39,535 bases of DNA from Hepatobacter sp965661165 (GTDB taxonomy: Bacteria > Pseudomonadota > Alphaproteobacteria > Holosporales > Hepatobacteraceae): assembly GCA_965661165.1 (NCBI GenBank), contig CBFICL010000009.1, positions 1 to 39,535 on the forward strand, written 5' to 3'. Below are positions 24,463 to 34,028 of the stretch, one piece after another; the stretch's first letter is position 1, and each line of letters opens with the position of its first letter. The translations under genes were made by a program, and so were the position numbers. The notes beneath the pieces are model-generated. The model searched no databases, was not told the DNA's origin, and saw nothing but the letters and a program-made list of their open reading frames with translations.

Positions 24463-25637
24463 GTGCCGAGGCAAAAAATCTTTACTCCATCAACTTTGGG
24501 CCTCAGCATCCTGCGGCTCACGGTGTGCTCAGGCTTATTCTCGAGTTAGATGGCGAGGTGGTAGAGCGCGCGGATCCCCATGTGGGTTTTTTGCACCGGG
24601 GCACAGAAAAGCTGATTGAACATAAATCTTATCTTCAGGCCTTGCCCTATTTTGATCGCCTTGATTATGTGTCCCCCATGTGTCAAGAGCACGCTTTTGT
24701 GCTTGCCATTGAGGGGCTTTTGGGGGTGGAGGTCCCTTTACGTGGCCAGTATCTGCGGGTGTTGTTTTCTGAAATTACCCGTATTTTGAATCACATTCTC
24801 AACATTTGTACCTTTGCTCTAGATGTGGGGGCCATGACCCCCTTTTTGTGGGGATTTGAAGAACGTGAGAAGTTGCTCGACTTTTACGAGCGTGCCTCGG
24901 GCGCACGGATGCATGCGAATTATTTTCGCCCTGGTGGGGTGCATCGTGACATCCCCAAAGGGTTTGAAGAGGATTTGGCAAAAACCTTAGAGAGCACGTT
25001 GAAGTTTATTGACGATACAGAAGATCTGTTGACAGAAAATCGTATTTTCAAACAACGCACTGTGGACATTGGTGTGGTGTCAAAAGAGCAAGCCCTTGAT
25101 TGGGGATTCACAGGCCCTGTGCTTCGCGCCTCAGGTGTGCCGTGGGATTTGCGGCGGAACCAATCCTATGAGGTGTATGATCGTCTGGACTTTTTGATTC
25201 CTGTGGGCACGTCGGGTGATTGTTATGATCGCTATCTTGTGCGCATGGGGGAGATGCGTGAAAGTGTCAAAATTATTCGTCAATGTCTGTCGGAAATGCC
25301 GCAAGGGGATGTGATTTTAAGGAATTGGAAAATCGCGCCCCCCAGCCGCGATGAAATGAAAACATCCATGGAGGCGTTGATTCACCATTTTAAGATGTTT
25401 TCTGAAGGAATCCACGTGCCTTCAGGCGAGATTTATAGAGCTGTGGAAGCCCCGAAAGGAGAGTTTGGTGTGTATTTGGTGTCTAATGGCACCAACAAAC
25501 CTTATAGGTGTAAGATTCGCGCCCCTGGCTTTGCTTTTTTACAGGCTTTTGAAGCACTCACCCGTGGGCATATGCTTGCAGATGTGCCAGCGATTCTTGG
25601 TTCTCTAGATATTGTGTTTGGGGAGGTGGATCGATGA
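24459..25637 (+). CDS. nuoD: NADH-quinone oxidoreductase subunit D
   Basis: 49 kDa subunit forming the quinone pocket, related to hydrogenase large subunits but without nickel ligands. 392 residues, starting with the typical NFGPQHPAAHGVLRL (containing the quinone-binding histidine) and containing HVGFLHRGTEKL, the conserved PGGVHRDIP and ending in LGSLDIVFGEVDR. Overlaps nuoC and nuoE by four bases each. Confidence 0.97.
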   Translation: MSAEAKNLYSINFGPQHPAAHGVLRLILELDGEVVERADPHVGFLHRGTEKLIEHKSYLQALPYFDRLDYVSPMCQEHAFVLAIEGLLGVEVPLRGQYLRVLFSEITRILNHILNICTFALDVGAMTPFLWGFEEREKLLDFYERASGARMHANYFRPGGVHRDIPKGFEEDLAKTLESTLKFIDDTEDLLTENRIFKQRTVDIGVVSKEQALDWGFTGPVLRASGVPWDLRRNQSYEVYDRLDFLIPVGTSGDCYDRYLVRMGEMRESVKIIRQCLSEMPQGDVILRNWKIAPPSRDEMKTSMEALIHHFKMFSEGIHVPSGEIYRAVEAPKGEFGVYLVSNGTNKPYRCKIRAPGFAFLQAFEALTRGHMLADVPAILGSLDIVFGEVDR

Positions 25638-26227
25638 GTCAATCCTCTAAAAATAAAACCACGCCCTTCACCTTTGATAAAAAAAATCAAAGTGTGATCG
25701 AGGATGTGCTGGCCCGTTATCCAGAAGACCGCACGCAAAGTGCATTGTTGCCCTTGCTGTGGTTGGCGCAAAGACAAAATGGCGGATGGCTTTCTGTAAG
25801 TGCCCTGGAAGAAGTGGCCCGCATTTTGAATGTGCCGTTCCTGCGTGTTTATGAGGTGGCCACCTTTTATACCATGTTTCGTCTCAAGCCTGTGGGCAAG
25901 CACTTTGTTCAGATTTGTCGCACAACCTCCTGTTGGCTCAGGGGGTGTGAATCGCTGAAGGAAACCTGTTTGCGGCTGTTAAAGGTGGATGCAGGGGAAG
26001 TGACCAAAGATGGGTTGTTTTCTTTTGAGGAAGTGGAATGTTTGGGTGCTTGTGCCAATGGGCCTGTGGTGCAAATCAACGACCAATATTTTGAAGATCT
26101 CACCCCCAAAGCCTTGCAAAACCTTCTTGAGAATTTGTCGCGTAATCTGCCCGTGACGCCTGGATCACAGCGTAACCGTAAGGCATCAAAAGCAGAGCTT
26201 CCTCAAACCATCGAGGGGAAAACATAA
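25634..26227 (+). CDS. nuoE: NADH-quinone oxidoreductase subunit E
   Basis: 24 kDa thioredoxin-fold subunit with a [2Fe-2S] cluster. The four expected ligands are visible in CRTTSCWLRG and CLGACANGP. Begins with the helical YPEDRTQSALLPLLWLAQ region typical of the family. 197 residues with a basic C-terminal extension (NRKASKAELPQ). Confidence 0.95.
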   Translation: MSQSSKNKTTPFTFDKKNQSVIEDVLARYPEDRTQSALLPLLWLAQRQNGGWLSVSALEEVARILNVPFLRVYEVATFYTMFRLKPVGKHFVQICRTTSCWLRGCESLKETCLRLLKVDAGEVTKDGLFSFEEVECLGACANGPVVQINDQYFEDLTPKALQNLLENLSRNLPVTPGSQRNRKASKAELPQTIEGKT

Positions 26228-26228
26228 C

Positions 26229-27545
26229 ATGGTTCTGGCGGCGCAAGATCACATTTTTACCAATCTTTTTGGAGAAAAACCCACCAATCTCAAGGCGGCA
26301 CAGGCGCGGGGTGATTGGGACGGCATTAAGAAAATACTCAAAAAAAGCCCTAAGGAAATCATTGCGGCCATTGATCAGTCAGAGCTGCGTGGGCGTGGTG
26401 GTGCCGGATTTCCCACGGGAAAAAAGTGGTCGTTTGTGGCAGGCGTGAAGGATGAACGTCCCCATTACCTGGTGGTCAATGCTGATGAAAGTGAGCCGGG
26501 CACATGTAAGGATCGTGAGATTTTACGCCATGAACCTCAGAAACTGATTGAGGGTGCTTTGATTGCCGGTTTTGCCATTGGCGCGCATGCGGGATATGTG
26601 TATGTGCGGGGTGAATTTTGGGATGAAGCCAACCGCCTTGAAAAGGCCATCGAAGAAGCCTATCAACAAAAACTGTTAGGCAAAAATGCAGCTGGTTCGG
26701 GCTTTCACTTTGATCTTTACGTGCATCGAGGGGCTGGGGCCTACATTTGTGGAGAAGAGACAGCCTTGCTGGAAAGTTTGGAAGGGCGCAAAGGCATGCC
26801 TCGCTTAAAGCCGCCGTTTCCTGCCAACATTGGTCTTTTTGGTTGTCCCACGGTGGTGAATAATGTGGAAACCATTGCCGTTGTCCCCACCATTATGCGG
26901 CGCGGCGCTTCGTGGTTTCAAGGCATCGGTCGCCCTCACAACACGGGCACAAAAATTTTTTCCATTTCAGGCAACGTGCTTGCGCCTTGCAATGTGGAAG
27001 TTGAGATGGGCGTGCCCATGAAAGAACTGATTGAAAAGTATGCCGGTGGCGTGGTGGGCGGATGGGATCAACTGGCTGCAGTGATTCCTGGCGGCGGCTC
27101 TGTGCCGTTGTTGCCCAAATCCATTTGTGATGAGGTGTGCATGGATTTTGATGCGCTTGCTGAGGCAGGAAGCGGTCTTGGTACAGCTGCTGTCATTGTC
27201 ATTGACAAACACACCGACATTGTGGAGGCCATTACGCGGCTCAGTCATTTTTATATGCATGAAAGTTGCGGGCAGTGTTCTCCGTGTCGCGAAGGCACAG
27301 GATGGATGTGGCGTATGCTCTCTCAATTTCAAAAGGGAGATGGCTGCACGGCAGACATTGATTTGTTGTGGGAGGTGTCATGTCATATTGAAAATCACAC
27401 CATTTGTGCGCTTGGGGATGCCGCTTCATGGCCTGTGCAAGGGTTGATTCGTCATTTTCGTTCTGAGATTGAATCCCGCTTTCAACCTAAAGAGGTGTTG
27501 ATTAAAAAATCACCGTTTTTAGGCATGGAAGGTCGCGACGTATGA
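26229..27545 (+). CDS. nuoF: NADH-quinone oxidoreductase subunit F
   Basis: 51 kDa subunit that binds NADH and FMN and holds cluster N3. The glycine-rich nucleotide site is RGRGGAGFPTGKKW (about 53-66), followed by NADESEPGTCKDREI. The [4Fe-4S] ligands are in ESCGQCSPCREG plus the later cysteine in HTICALGDAASWP. 438 residues, one base after nuoE; stop overlaps nuoG as ATGA. Confidence 0.97.
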   Translation: MVLAAQDHIFTNLFGEKPTNLKAAQARGDWDGIKKILKKSPKEIIAAIDQSELRGRGGAGFPTGKKWSFVAGVKDERPHYLVVNADESEPGTCKDREILRHEPQKLIEGALIAGFAIGAHAGYVYVRGEFWDEANRLEKAIEEAYQQKLLGKNAAGSGFHFDLYVHRGAGAYICGEETALLESLEGRKGMPRLKPPFPANIGLFGCPTVVNNVETIAVVPTIMRRGASWFQGIGRPHNTGTKIFSISGNVLAPCNVEVEMGVPMKELIEKYAGGVVGGWDQLAAVIPGGGSVPLLPKSICDEVCMDFDALAEAGSGLGTAAVIVIDKHTDIVEAITRLSHFYMHESCGQCSPCREGTGWMWRMLSQFQKGDGCTADIDLLWEVSCHIENHTICALGDAASWPVQGLIRHFRSEIESRFQPKEVLIKKSPFLGMEGRDV

Positions 27546-29620
27546 AGAATATGGTCAAGATCACCATCGATGGACGTTCTCTCTCTGTGCCCGAAGACAG
27601 CACCATCTTACAAGCCACACAACGCCTTGAGGTGGAAGTGCCTTTGTTTTGCTATCACCCACGTTTGTCCATTGCAGGCAATTGCCGCATGTGTTTGGTG
27701 GAAGTGGAGGGCAGCCGTAAGCCTGTGGCCAGTTGTGCCATGCCTGTGTCGGAAGGAATGGTGGTCAAAACAAACACCCCTTTTGTGCGTGAATCACGGG
27801 AAGGTGCCTTAGAGTTTTTGCTGCTGAACCACCCTCTAGATTGCCCCATTTGTGACCAAGGGGGAGAGTGTGATCTTCAAGATATCACCGTGGCCTATGG
27901 GCGTGATAAAAGTCGGTTTGGTTTTTATAAACGATCTGTCGAGCCTAAAAATTTTGGTCCTCTGATTAAAACAGAGATGAACCGTTGCATTCACTGCACA
28001 CGTTGTGTGCGTTTTGCCACAGAGGTGGCCGGTGTCCAACATTTAGGGGCCGTTCGTCGCGGGGAGCATACAGAAATTGTGAGTTTGATGAACCAGCCGT
28101 TTGCCTCTGAGCTTTCAGGAAATGTGATTGATCTTTGCCCAGTGGGGGCGTTGACCTCTAAACCCTATGCCTTTAAGGGACGCCCATGGGAGATGCGGAA
28201 AACAGAAACCATTGATGTGATGGATGCTGTCGGGTCTCACATTCGTGTGGATACGCGGGGTCTTGAGGTGATGCGTGTTTTGCCGCGCGTGTTTGATCCC
28301 ATTAATGAGGAGTGGATCTCAGATAAAACCCGCTTTGCCTGTGACAGCTTGCAGGTGGCGCGATTGGATCGTCCCTATATCAAACGTGAGCGCGGTGTGC
28401 TTGAAGAAGCTTCATGGGAAGAGGCTTTGTCTTGCGCTGTGTCCAAACTTTCTTCTTACGCGCCTACAGAAATCGCAGGTCTTGTGGGTGATATGGTGGA
28501 CTTGGAGAGTGTTTTTGCTTTCAAAAAACTGATGGATTTTGTGAAAACCCCCCACCTTGATTGCCGGCAAGATGGGTCGCACACACTTTCCTCCGTGCGC
28601 TCAAGCTATATCATGAACACACCTATTGAGCGCCTGGAAGAAGCCGATTTTTTGTTATGCGTGGGCACAAATCCACGGGTCGAAGCGCCCCTGATCAATG
28701 CGCGTCTCAGAAAAGCCTATACTCACGGCAATTTGGAGGGTGCTTTTATAGGGCCTGCCATTGACTTCACCTATCCCATGGAACATTGTGGCGACCAGCC
28801 TGATGTGCTGAAAACCATCCTTGAGGGCAAGCACTCTGTATCTGAGAAGCTGAAAAAAGCGAAGAAACCTTTGTTGATGATCGGTCAATCGATATTTCGC
28901 CGAGAAGATTGGGCCTGCATCTTGAGCGTGTGTCACAAGATTGCGGATAAGTGGGGTTTGGTCACCAAAGACTGGGTGGGGCTCAACATTTTGCAGACAG
29001 CCGCCGCACGTGTGGGCGCGCTGGATCTTGGGTGTGTGCCAGGCAAGGGAGGCAAATCGACTCATGAGATTTTGTCATCGGCCCAAGAAGGCAAGATCAA
29101 ACTTGTGTATCTTTTAGGCGCGGATGAGGTAGACACCCGTATGCTTAAAGATACATTCGTGATTTATCAAGGTCATCACGGAGATCGTGGCGCCGAAATT
29201 GCAGACCTTATCCTGCCTGGTTCAGCCTACACGGAAAAAGAAGGTATGTATGTCAACACAGAAGGACGCCCCCAGTATGCCTTCAGGGCTTGCCCAGCGC
29301 CAGGAGATGCGCAAGAAGACTGGCAGATCCTAACGAAAATCAGCCAAGGTCTGGGGGATCAGCAAGCTAGCTTTTCAGGCATTGAAGATGTGCGCGCAGC
29401 GATGTTTAAGGAAAAACCCTTTCTCAACAGTGGGGGTGACATTCCTGACCTTCCGTTTACGCCGTTTCTTGACGCCCTTGATGTCACCACAAGTTTGCTG
29501 AAAGAACCGCTCTCTTATGTGATTGACAACTTCTATCAAACAGATGTCTTGAGTCGGCACTCGCGCACCATGACAGTATGCGCTGAAACCTTTCTCACCA
29601 AAAACAAGGAAGGAGCTTAA
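27542..29620 (+). CDS. nuoG: NADH-quinone oxidoreductase subunit G
   Basis: 75 kDa subunit of the electron-input module. The N-terminal ferredoxin domain has FCYHPRLSIAGNCRMC and a later cysteine; then the H-C-C-C motif of DCPICDQGGECDLQD, and the [4Fe-4S] set CIHCTRCVRF with CPVGAL downstream. The remainder is a molybdopterin-oxidoreductase-like domain without cofactor. At 692 residues it matches the alphaproteobacterial and mitochondrial length, shorter than in E. coli. Confidence 0.97.
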   Translation: MKNMVKITIDGRSLSVPEDSTILQATQRLEVEVPLFCYHPRLSIAGNCRMCLVEVEGSRKPVASCAMPVSEGMVVKTNTPFVRESREGALEFLLLNHPLDCPICDQGGECDLQDITVAYGRDKSRFGFYKRSVEPKNFGPLIKTEMNRCIHCTRCVRFATEVAGVQHLGAVRRGEHTEIVSLMNQPFASELSGNVIDLCPVGALTSKPYAFKGRPWEMRKTETIDVMDAVGSHIRVDTRGLEVMRVLPRVFDPINEEWISDKTRFACDSLQVARLDRPYIKRERGVLEEASWEEALSCAVSKLSSYAPTEIAGLVGDMVDLESVFAFKKLMDFVKTPHLDCRQDGSHTLSSVRSSYIMNTPIERLEEADFLLCVGTNPRVEAPLINARLRKAYTHGNLEGAFIGPAIDFTYPMEHCGDQPDVLKTILEGKHSVSEKLKKAKKPLLMIGQSIFRREDWACILSVCHKIADKWGLVTKDWVGLNILQTAAARVGALDLGCVPGKGGKSTHEILSSAQEGKIKLVYLLGADEVDTRMLKDTFVIYQGHHGDRGAEIADLILPGSAYTEKEGMYVNTEGRPQYAFRACPAPGDAQEDWQILTKISQGLGDQQASFSGIEDVRAAMFKEKPFLNSGGDIPDLPFTPFLDALDVTTSLLKEPLSYVIDNFYQTDVLSRHSRTMTVCAETFLTKNKEGA

Positions 29621-30646
29621 GTGGATATCACGTTATGGGCAGCTGACCTTTTTTCTATGGCGAACGCTTTGTATGCCATAGATGGCGTGCGTTTGGTGGT
29701 GCAGGCCCTGGTGATTTTGGTGCCGTTGCTTGTGTCTGTGGCTTATCTTACCTTCGCAGAACGCAAGATCTTAAGCGCCATTCAATTACGGCAAGGCCCG
29801 AACACGGTAGGCCCTTTGGGCTTGTTGCAGCCCTTTGCCGATGCATTAAAGCTTATGCACAAAGAAACCATGGTGCCTGTGTGTGCCCATAAAGGTCTTT
29901 TTTACCTGGCCCCCATTTTGTGTTTTTCTGTGAGCATTGCGTCATGGTCTGTGATTCCGTGGGGAGAGGGGCTGGTGGTGAGCGACCTCAATATTGGGGT
30001 GCTTTATTTATTTGCCCTGTCGTCACTGGGTGTGTATGGCATTATTTTGGCAGGATGGGCCAGTCAATCGCGCTATGCTTTTTTGGGGGCCATGCGGTCA
30101 GCGGCACAGATGATTTCCTATGAAGTTTCCATTGGATGCGTGTTGATCATTGTGGTCATGCACGCAGGATCACTGAATCTGACACAGATTGTGATGGCGC
30201 AAGAGAAGCTGTGGTTTATTGTGCCCCATCTTCCCATGGGTGTGATCTTTTTTATCTCCGCCCTTGCGGAAACCAATCGTGCGCCTTTTGATTTGCCTGA
30301 ATCTGAGGCCGAGCTTGTCTCAGGGTATAACGTTGAATATTCATCCCTCGGGTTCTCCCTCTTCTTTTTGGGTGAATATATGAACATGATTCTCATGAGC
30401 GCCCTTGGCACTATCTTTTTTCTGGGCGGGTGGCTTTCTCCTTTGCCTGTGGCACCGTTTACATGGCTGCCGGGCTTTTTTTGGATGGCCTTAAAAATGT
30501 CTTTTCTGCTGTTTCTGTTTATCTGGGTGCGTGGCACGTTGCCGCGTTACAGGTATGACCAGCTGATGCGGCTTGGGTGGAAGATTTTTCTGCCACTCAC
30601 GTTGCTTTGGATGGTGGTTTCTGGCGTGTGCTTGTTGGGGGTATGA
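29621..30646 (+). CDS. nuoH: NADH-quinone oxidoreductase subunit H
   Basis: Membrane subunit at the junction of the quinone tunnel and proton channels, about eight helices in 341 residues. Conserved loops are present: FAERKILSAIQLRQGPNTVG and AETNRAPFDLPESEAELVSG. The start is GTG immediately after the nuoG TAA. The stop overlaps nuoI as ATGA. Confidence 0.96.
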   Translation: MDITLWAADLFSMANALYAIDGVRLVVQALVILVPLLVSVAYLTFAERKILSAIQLRQGPNTVGPLGLLQPFADALKLMHKETMVPVCAHKGLFYLAPILCFSVSIASWSVIPWGEGLVVSDLNIGVLYLFALSSLGVYGIILAGWASQSRYAFLGAMRSAAQMISYEVSIGCVLIIVVMHAGSLNLTQIVMAQEKLWFIVPHLPMGVIFFISALAETNRAPFDLPESEAELVSGYNVEYSSLGFSLFFLGEYMNMILMSALGTIFFLGGWLSPLPVAPFTWLPGFFWMALKMSFLLFLFIWVRGTLPRYRYDQLMRLGWKIFLPLTLLWMVVSGVCLLGV

Positions 30647-31164
30647 CCATGGCAGAAACAAGCAAAAAACGAGGTTTTTTTTGGCGGTTGCGCAAACGGC
30701 TAAGCGCGTTCTTTCTCTATGACGTTATTGCAGGGCTATACAAAACTCTGAAATACTTTTTCCGGCCCAGTGTTACGTTGGCTTATCCTTATGAAAAAGG
30801 ACCGATCTCGAAGCGTTTTCGTGGCGAGCACGCCTTGCGGCGTTATCCCAATGGCGAAGAGCGCTGCATTGCATGCAAATTGTGTGAGGTGATTTGTCCC
30901 GCTCAGGCCATCACGATCGAAGCTGAAACCCGGGCCGATGGATCGCGCAGAACCGTTCGCTATAATATAGACATGACCAAATGTATCTATTGTGGCCTGT
31001 GCCAAGAGGCGTGTCCTGTGGATGCTATTGTGGAAGGGCCTAATTTTGAATACGCTACCTATACGCGCGAGGAACTCTATTATACAAAAGAAAAGCTTTT
31101 AGATAACGGGGACAGGTGGGAACAAGAGCTGGCGCGGCGTTTCCAGAAAGATGCGAACTCATGA
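30643..31164 (+). CDS. nuoI: NADH-quinone oxidoreductase subunit I
   Basis: Ferredoxin-like subunit with two [4Fe-4S] clusters (N6a and N6b). Both motifs are complete: CIACKLCEVICP and CIYCGLCQEACP. 173 residues from the ATG at 30643, which overlaps the nuoH TGA; an ATG two codons later is also possible, and the upstream in-frame start at 30577 lies inside nuoH and is rejected. The N-terminal amphipathic helix is basic (SKKRG...RLRKR). Confidence 0.95.
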   Translation: MTMAETSKKRGFFWRLRKRLSAFFLYDVIAGLYKTLKYFFRPSVTLAYPYEKGPISKRFRGEHALRRYPNGEERCIACKLCEVICPAQAITIEAETRADGSRRTVRYNIDMTKCIYCGLCQEACPVDAIVEGPNFEYATYTREELYYTKEKLLDNGDRWEQELARRFQKDANS

Positions 31165-31177
31165 GGAATCACCGGTG

Positions 31178-31789
31178 ATGACACAAGGCATCCTTTTTTT
31201 CTTTTTAGCAGCGGCTGTTTTATCCAGTTTTGCCGCCATTTTTGCGCGTCTTACGCTGCACAATGTCTTGTCCCTTATTGTGTTGTTTTTTTCTGTGGGT
31301 GGTCTCTTTATCTTTGCTCAGGCGCCTTTTTTGGGCATGGTGCTCATGATTGTGTATGTTGGCGCTGTGACGGTCTTTTTTCTCTTTGCGGTTATGATGT
31401 TTGGCAGCCGTCTTGAATCTGTGCATAAGCGCTCTTGGGGCCAGGTGGTGGGGTCGCTCATCTTGGGCATGGTGCTCTGTGCCTCCCTAGCGTTGTGTAT
31501 TATCGTTACCTATCATATGGATAGTGCGCTTGCTCCCATCACGTCACCGAATATTGCAGATCCATTACCGCTGATTGGACAGGCTCTTTATACGCTTTAT
31601 ATCATTCCTTTTCAGTTGGTAGGGTTGCTCTTGTTTGTGGCCATTGTGGGCGGCATTTCCCTAACGCTCAAGCATCGAAGCGATACAAAACGGCAACACC
31701 CTTTTAAGCAAATTATTCAAAAAGAGCGCACAACTGTCAGCTATCTTTTTGTGGAAGCCAATAAAGGATTGAAGGAGGGGGACCAATAA
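31178..31789 (+). CDS. nuoJ: NADH-quinone oxidoreductase subunit J
   Basis: Five-helix membrane subunit. The conserved YVGAVTVFFLFAVMM segment (usually YVGAVMVLFLFVVMML) marks the third helix. The ATG at 31178 follows GAGGA and gives 203 residues; an alternative ATG at 31151 would overlap nuoI by 14 bases and add nine polar residues before the first helix. Confidence 0.94.
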   Translation: MTQGILFFFLAAAVLSSFAAIFARLTLHNVLSLIVLFFSVGGLFIFAQAPFLGMVLMIVYVGAVTVFFLFAVMMFGSRLESVHKRSWGQVVGSLILGMVLCASLALCIIVTYHMDSALAPITSPNIADPLPLIGQALYTLYIIPFQLVGLLLFVAIVGGISLTLKHRSDTKRQHPFKQIIQKERTTVSYLFVEANKGLKEGDQ

Positions 31790-31790
31790 G

Positions 31791-32084
31791 ATGTTGCACT
31801 ATCTCTTGCTTTCAGGCTGGCTTTTTTTTCTGGGGAGTTTTGGGTTGTTCTGGCACAGGCGCAACTTGCTTTTGTGCTTGCTTTCCATCGAAGTGATGTT
31901 GTTGGCGGTCAATGTTAACTTTATTGCCTTTTCACACAGCTTGCACGATGTGGTGGGCCAGGTGTTTGTTATTTTTATCTTTTCTGTCGCTGCGGCGGAA
32001 ACGGCCATTGGTCTTGCGATTTTCTTGATCTTCTTTCGTGAAAAAGCAGGCCTGTCTCTTACCAACCCCAAACTCAAGGGATAA
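31791..32084 (+). CDS. nuoK: NADH-quinone oxidoreductase subunit K
   Basis: Small three-helix MrpC-like proton-channel subunit, 97 residues. It contains the conserved membrane glutamates in LLSIEVMLLAVN and AAAETAIGLAI, both required for proton transfer in the family. A strong GGAGGGGG ribosome-binding site lies at the end of nuoJ. Confidence 0.96.
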   Translation: MLHYLLLSGWLFFLGSFGLFWHRRNLLLCLLSIEVMLLAVNVNFIAFSHSLHDVVGQVFVIFIFSVAAAETAIGLAIFLIFFREKAGLSLTNPKLKG

Positions 32085-32090
32085 CACCTT

Positions 32091-34007
32091 ATGTTTTCTG
32101 CCGGTCAGATTGCCTTATTCGCTCCCTTGGTGGGCTTTCTTATTGTCTTTGGCTTTTCTCAGCAGCTGTCAGATAGATGGGCGAACGTGTTGACCATTGT
32201 GCCTATGTTTCTCTCCTTATATGCAGGGGTCCATGTCTTTTATGACACCTGTATTTTGGGTCAACTTTCTTCTCTCTATCTTGCGCCTTTTCTGTGTCTT
32301 GGCTCTTTGGATGTGTCGTGGGCGCTTTATCTTGATCCTTTAAGCGGCTTGATGACGGGCGTGGTGAGCTGTGTGTCTTTCTTGGTGCACGTCTATTCTG
32401 TGGGCTATATGCACGGTCAAGAAGGCGTGCCAAGGTTTATGTCCTATTTAAGTTTTTTCACCTTTTGCATGCTGCTTTTGGTGATGTCTTCCAACCTTGT
32501 GCAGCTTTTTATTGGATGGGAAGGTGTGGGGCTTGCCTCTTATCTTTTGGTGGGCTTTTACTATAAAAAAGAGTCAGCCAATGTGGCGGCCATCAAGTCT
32601 TTTCTTGTCAATCGTGTGGGTGATGCCGGCTATATTCTGGGCATGTGCTTTGTGTTCTCGGCGTTTGGCTCTCTTAATTTTTCTGACATTTTTGCTCACG
32701 TCTCTCGTCATGCTGCAGATATCGTGAACATACCATGGATAGGTGCTGTGCCTTTGATGAGCGTTGTCTCCTTGCTGTTTTTTATTGGCGCTATGGGTAA
32801 ATCTGCGCAGCTGGGGCTTCATGTGTGGCTGCCTGATGCCATGGAAGGGCCGACGCCTGTTTCAGCTCTCATTCATGCCGCCACCATGGTGACAGCAGGC
32901 GTGTTTTTGATGACGCGTCTTGGGTGTATTCTTGAATATGCGCCCCACGTGCAAACCTTCATCATGATTGTGGGCGCGCTGACAGCGTTGGTGGCGGCCA
33001 CCATTGCCTGTGTGCAACAAGATATTAAAAAGTCGATTGCCTATTCCACATGCAGCCAGCTTGGATATATGTTTATGGCTGTTAGCTGTGGTGCCTATGG
33101 CGCGGCGATGTTTCATCTCACCACCCATGCCTTTTTTAAGGCGCTCCTTTTTCTGGGGGCGGGTTCTGTGATTCATATTTTTTCAGGTGTGCAGGATATG
33201 CGTGAAATGGGCGGTGTTTGGCGTCTTGTGCCGTGGACCTATGGGTTTATGTGGATTGGCAGTCTTGCGTTAGCAGGGATTCCTTTTTTGGCAGGTTTTT
33301 ATTCCAAAGATGCCATCCTCTCCTTTTTGTGGGGCTCATCGATGCCTTACAGCGACTTCGCGTGGGGTGTGGGCGTTTTTGTGGCGTTTTTGACGGCTTT
33401 TTATAGCTGGCGCCTTTTGCTCAAAGTGTTTCATGGGAAGTCTCGCGCTTCTTCGATGGTGATTGCCCGTGTGCATGAGTCGCCGTGGATCATGCGTGCG
33501 CCTCTGGTGGTGTTATCCATAGGTGCCCTTTTTGCAGGCAAGGTTGGTTTTGAAGCTTTTGTGGGTGAGCACACGATGTGGCATTACGCGATTTTAGAAA
33601 CGCAGCATTTAAGGCACCTGGCCTTAAGTGTTGAAGTTTTGCCCACCATCGTCAGCTTCTTAGGTGTGGGGTTGGCGTTATGTGCGTATCAATTCTATCC
33701 CTACATGACAGATGTATTATGCCGCTATTTTGCTTGGATTTACCAGCTCTGGCTTCGCAAGTGGTATTTTGACGATATGTATGATCTTTTGTTTGTGAGG
33801 CCTTCTTTTCGAATTTCGCAATTCTTTTGGCGTATGTTAGATGTCAATGTGCTGAGCGTTATGTGTATACAAAACCTGGCACGTTTTGTGGATTGGTGTG
33901 GGGGGCGTCTTGCCTCTTATCACACAGGGTATATACAAAGTTATGTGTTGGGTATGTTGCTGGGGCTTATCTGCTTGTTGTTTTGGTTACTTCACTACTA
34001 CCTCTAA
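32091..34007 (+). CDS. nuoL: NADH-quinone oxidoreductase subunit L
   Basis: Antiporter-like proton-pumping subunit with the long lateral helix, 638 residues and about 15-16 hydrophobic segments. Family motifs include GWEGVGLASYLLVGFYY, the broken-helix region with GKSAQLGLHVWLPDAMEGPTPVSAL and the HAFFKALLFLGAGSVIH segment carrying the channel lysine. It belongs to complex I rather than to an Mrp antiporter because it sits between nuoK and nuoM. Confidence 0.96.
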   Translation: MFSAGQIALFAPLVGFLIVFGFSQQLSDRWANVLTIVPMFLSLYAGVHVFYDTCILGQLSSLYLAPFLCLGSLDVSWALYLDPLSGLMTGVVSCVSFLVHVYSVGYMHGQEGVPRFMSYLSFFTFCMLLLVMSSNLVQLFIGWEGVGLASYLLVGFYYKKESANVAAIKSFLVNRVGDAGYILGMCFVFSAFGSLNFSDIFAHVSRHAADIVNIPWIGAVPLMSVVSLLFFIGAMGKSAQLGLHVWLPDAMEGPTPVSALIHAATMVTAGVFLMTRLGCILEYAPHVQTFIMIVGALTALVAATIACVQQDIKKSIAYSTCSQLGYMFMAVSCGAYGAAMFHLTTHAFFKALLFLGAGSVIHIFSGVQDMREMGGVWRLVPWTYGFMWIGSLALAGIPFLAGFYSKDAILSFLWGSSMPYSDFAWGVGVFVAFLTAFYSWRLLLKVFHGKSRASSMVIARVHESPWIMRAPLVVLSIGALFAGKVGFEAFVGEHTMWHYAILETQHLRHLALSVEVLPTIVSFLGVGLALCAYQFYPYMTDVLCRYFAWIYQLWLRKWYFDDMYDLLFVRPSFRISQFFWRMLDVNVLSVMCIQNLARFVDWCGGRLASYHTGYIQSYVLGMLLGLICLLFWLLHYYL

Positions 34008-34028
34008 TATGAAAAGGATGATTGAGCT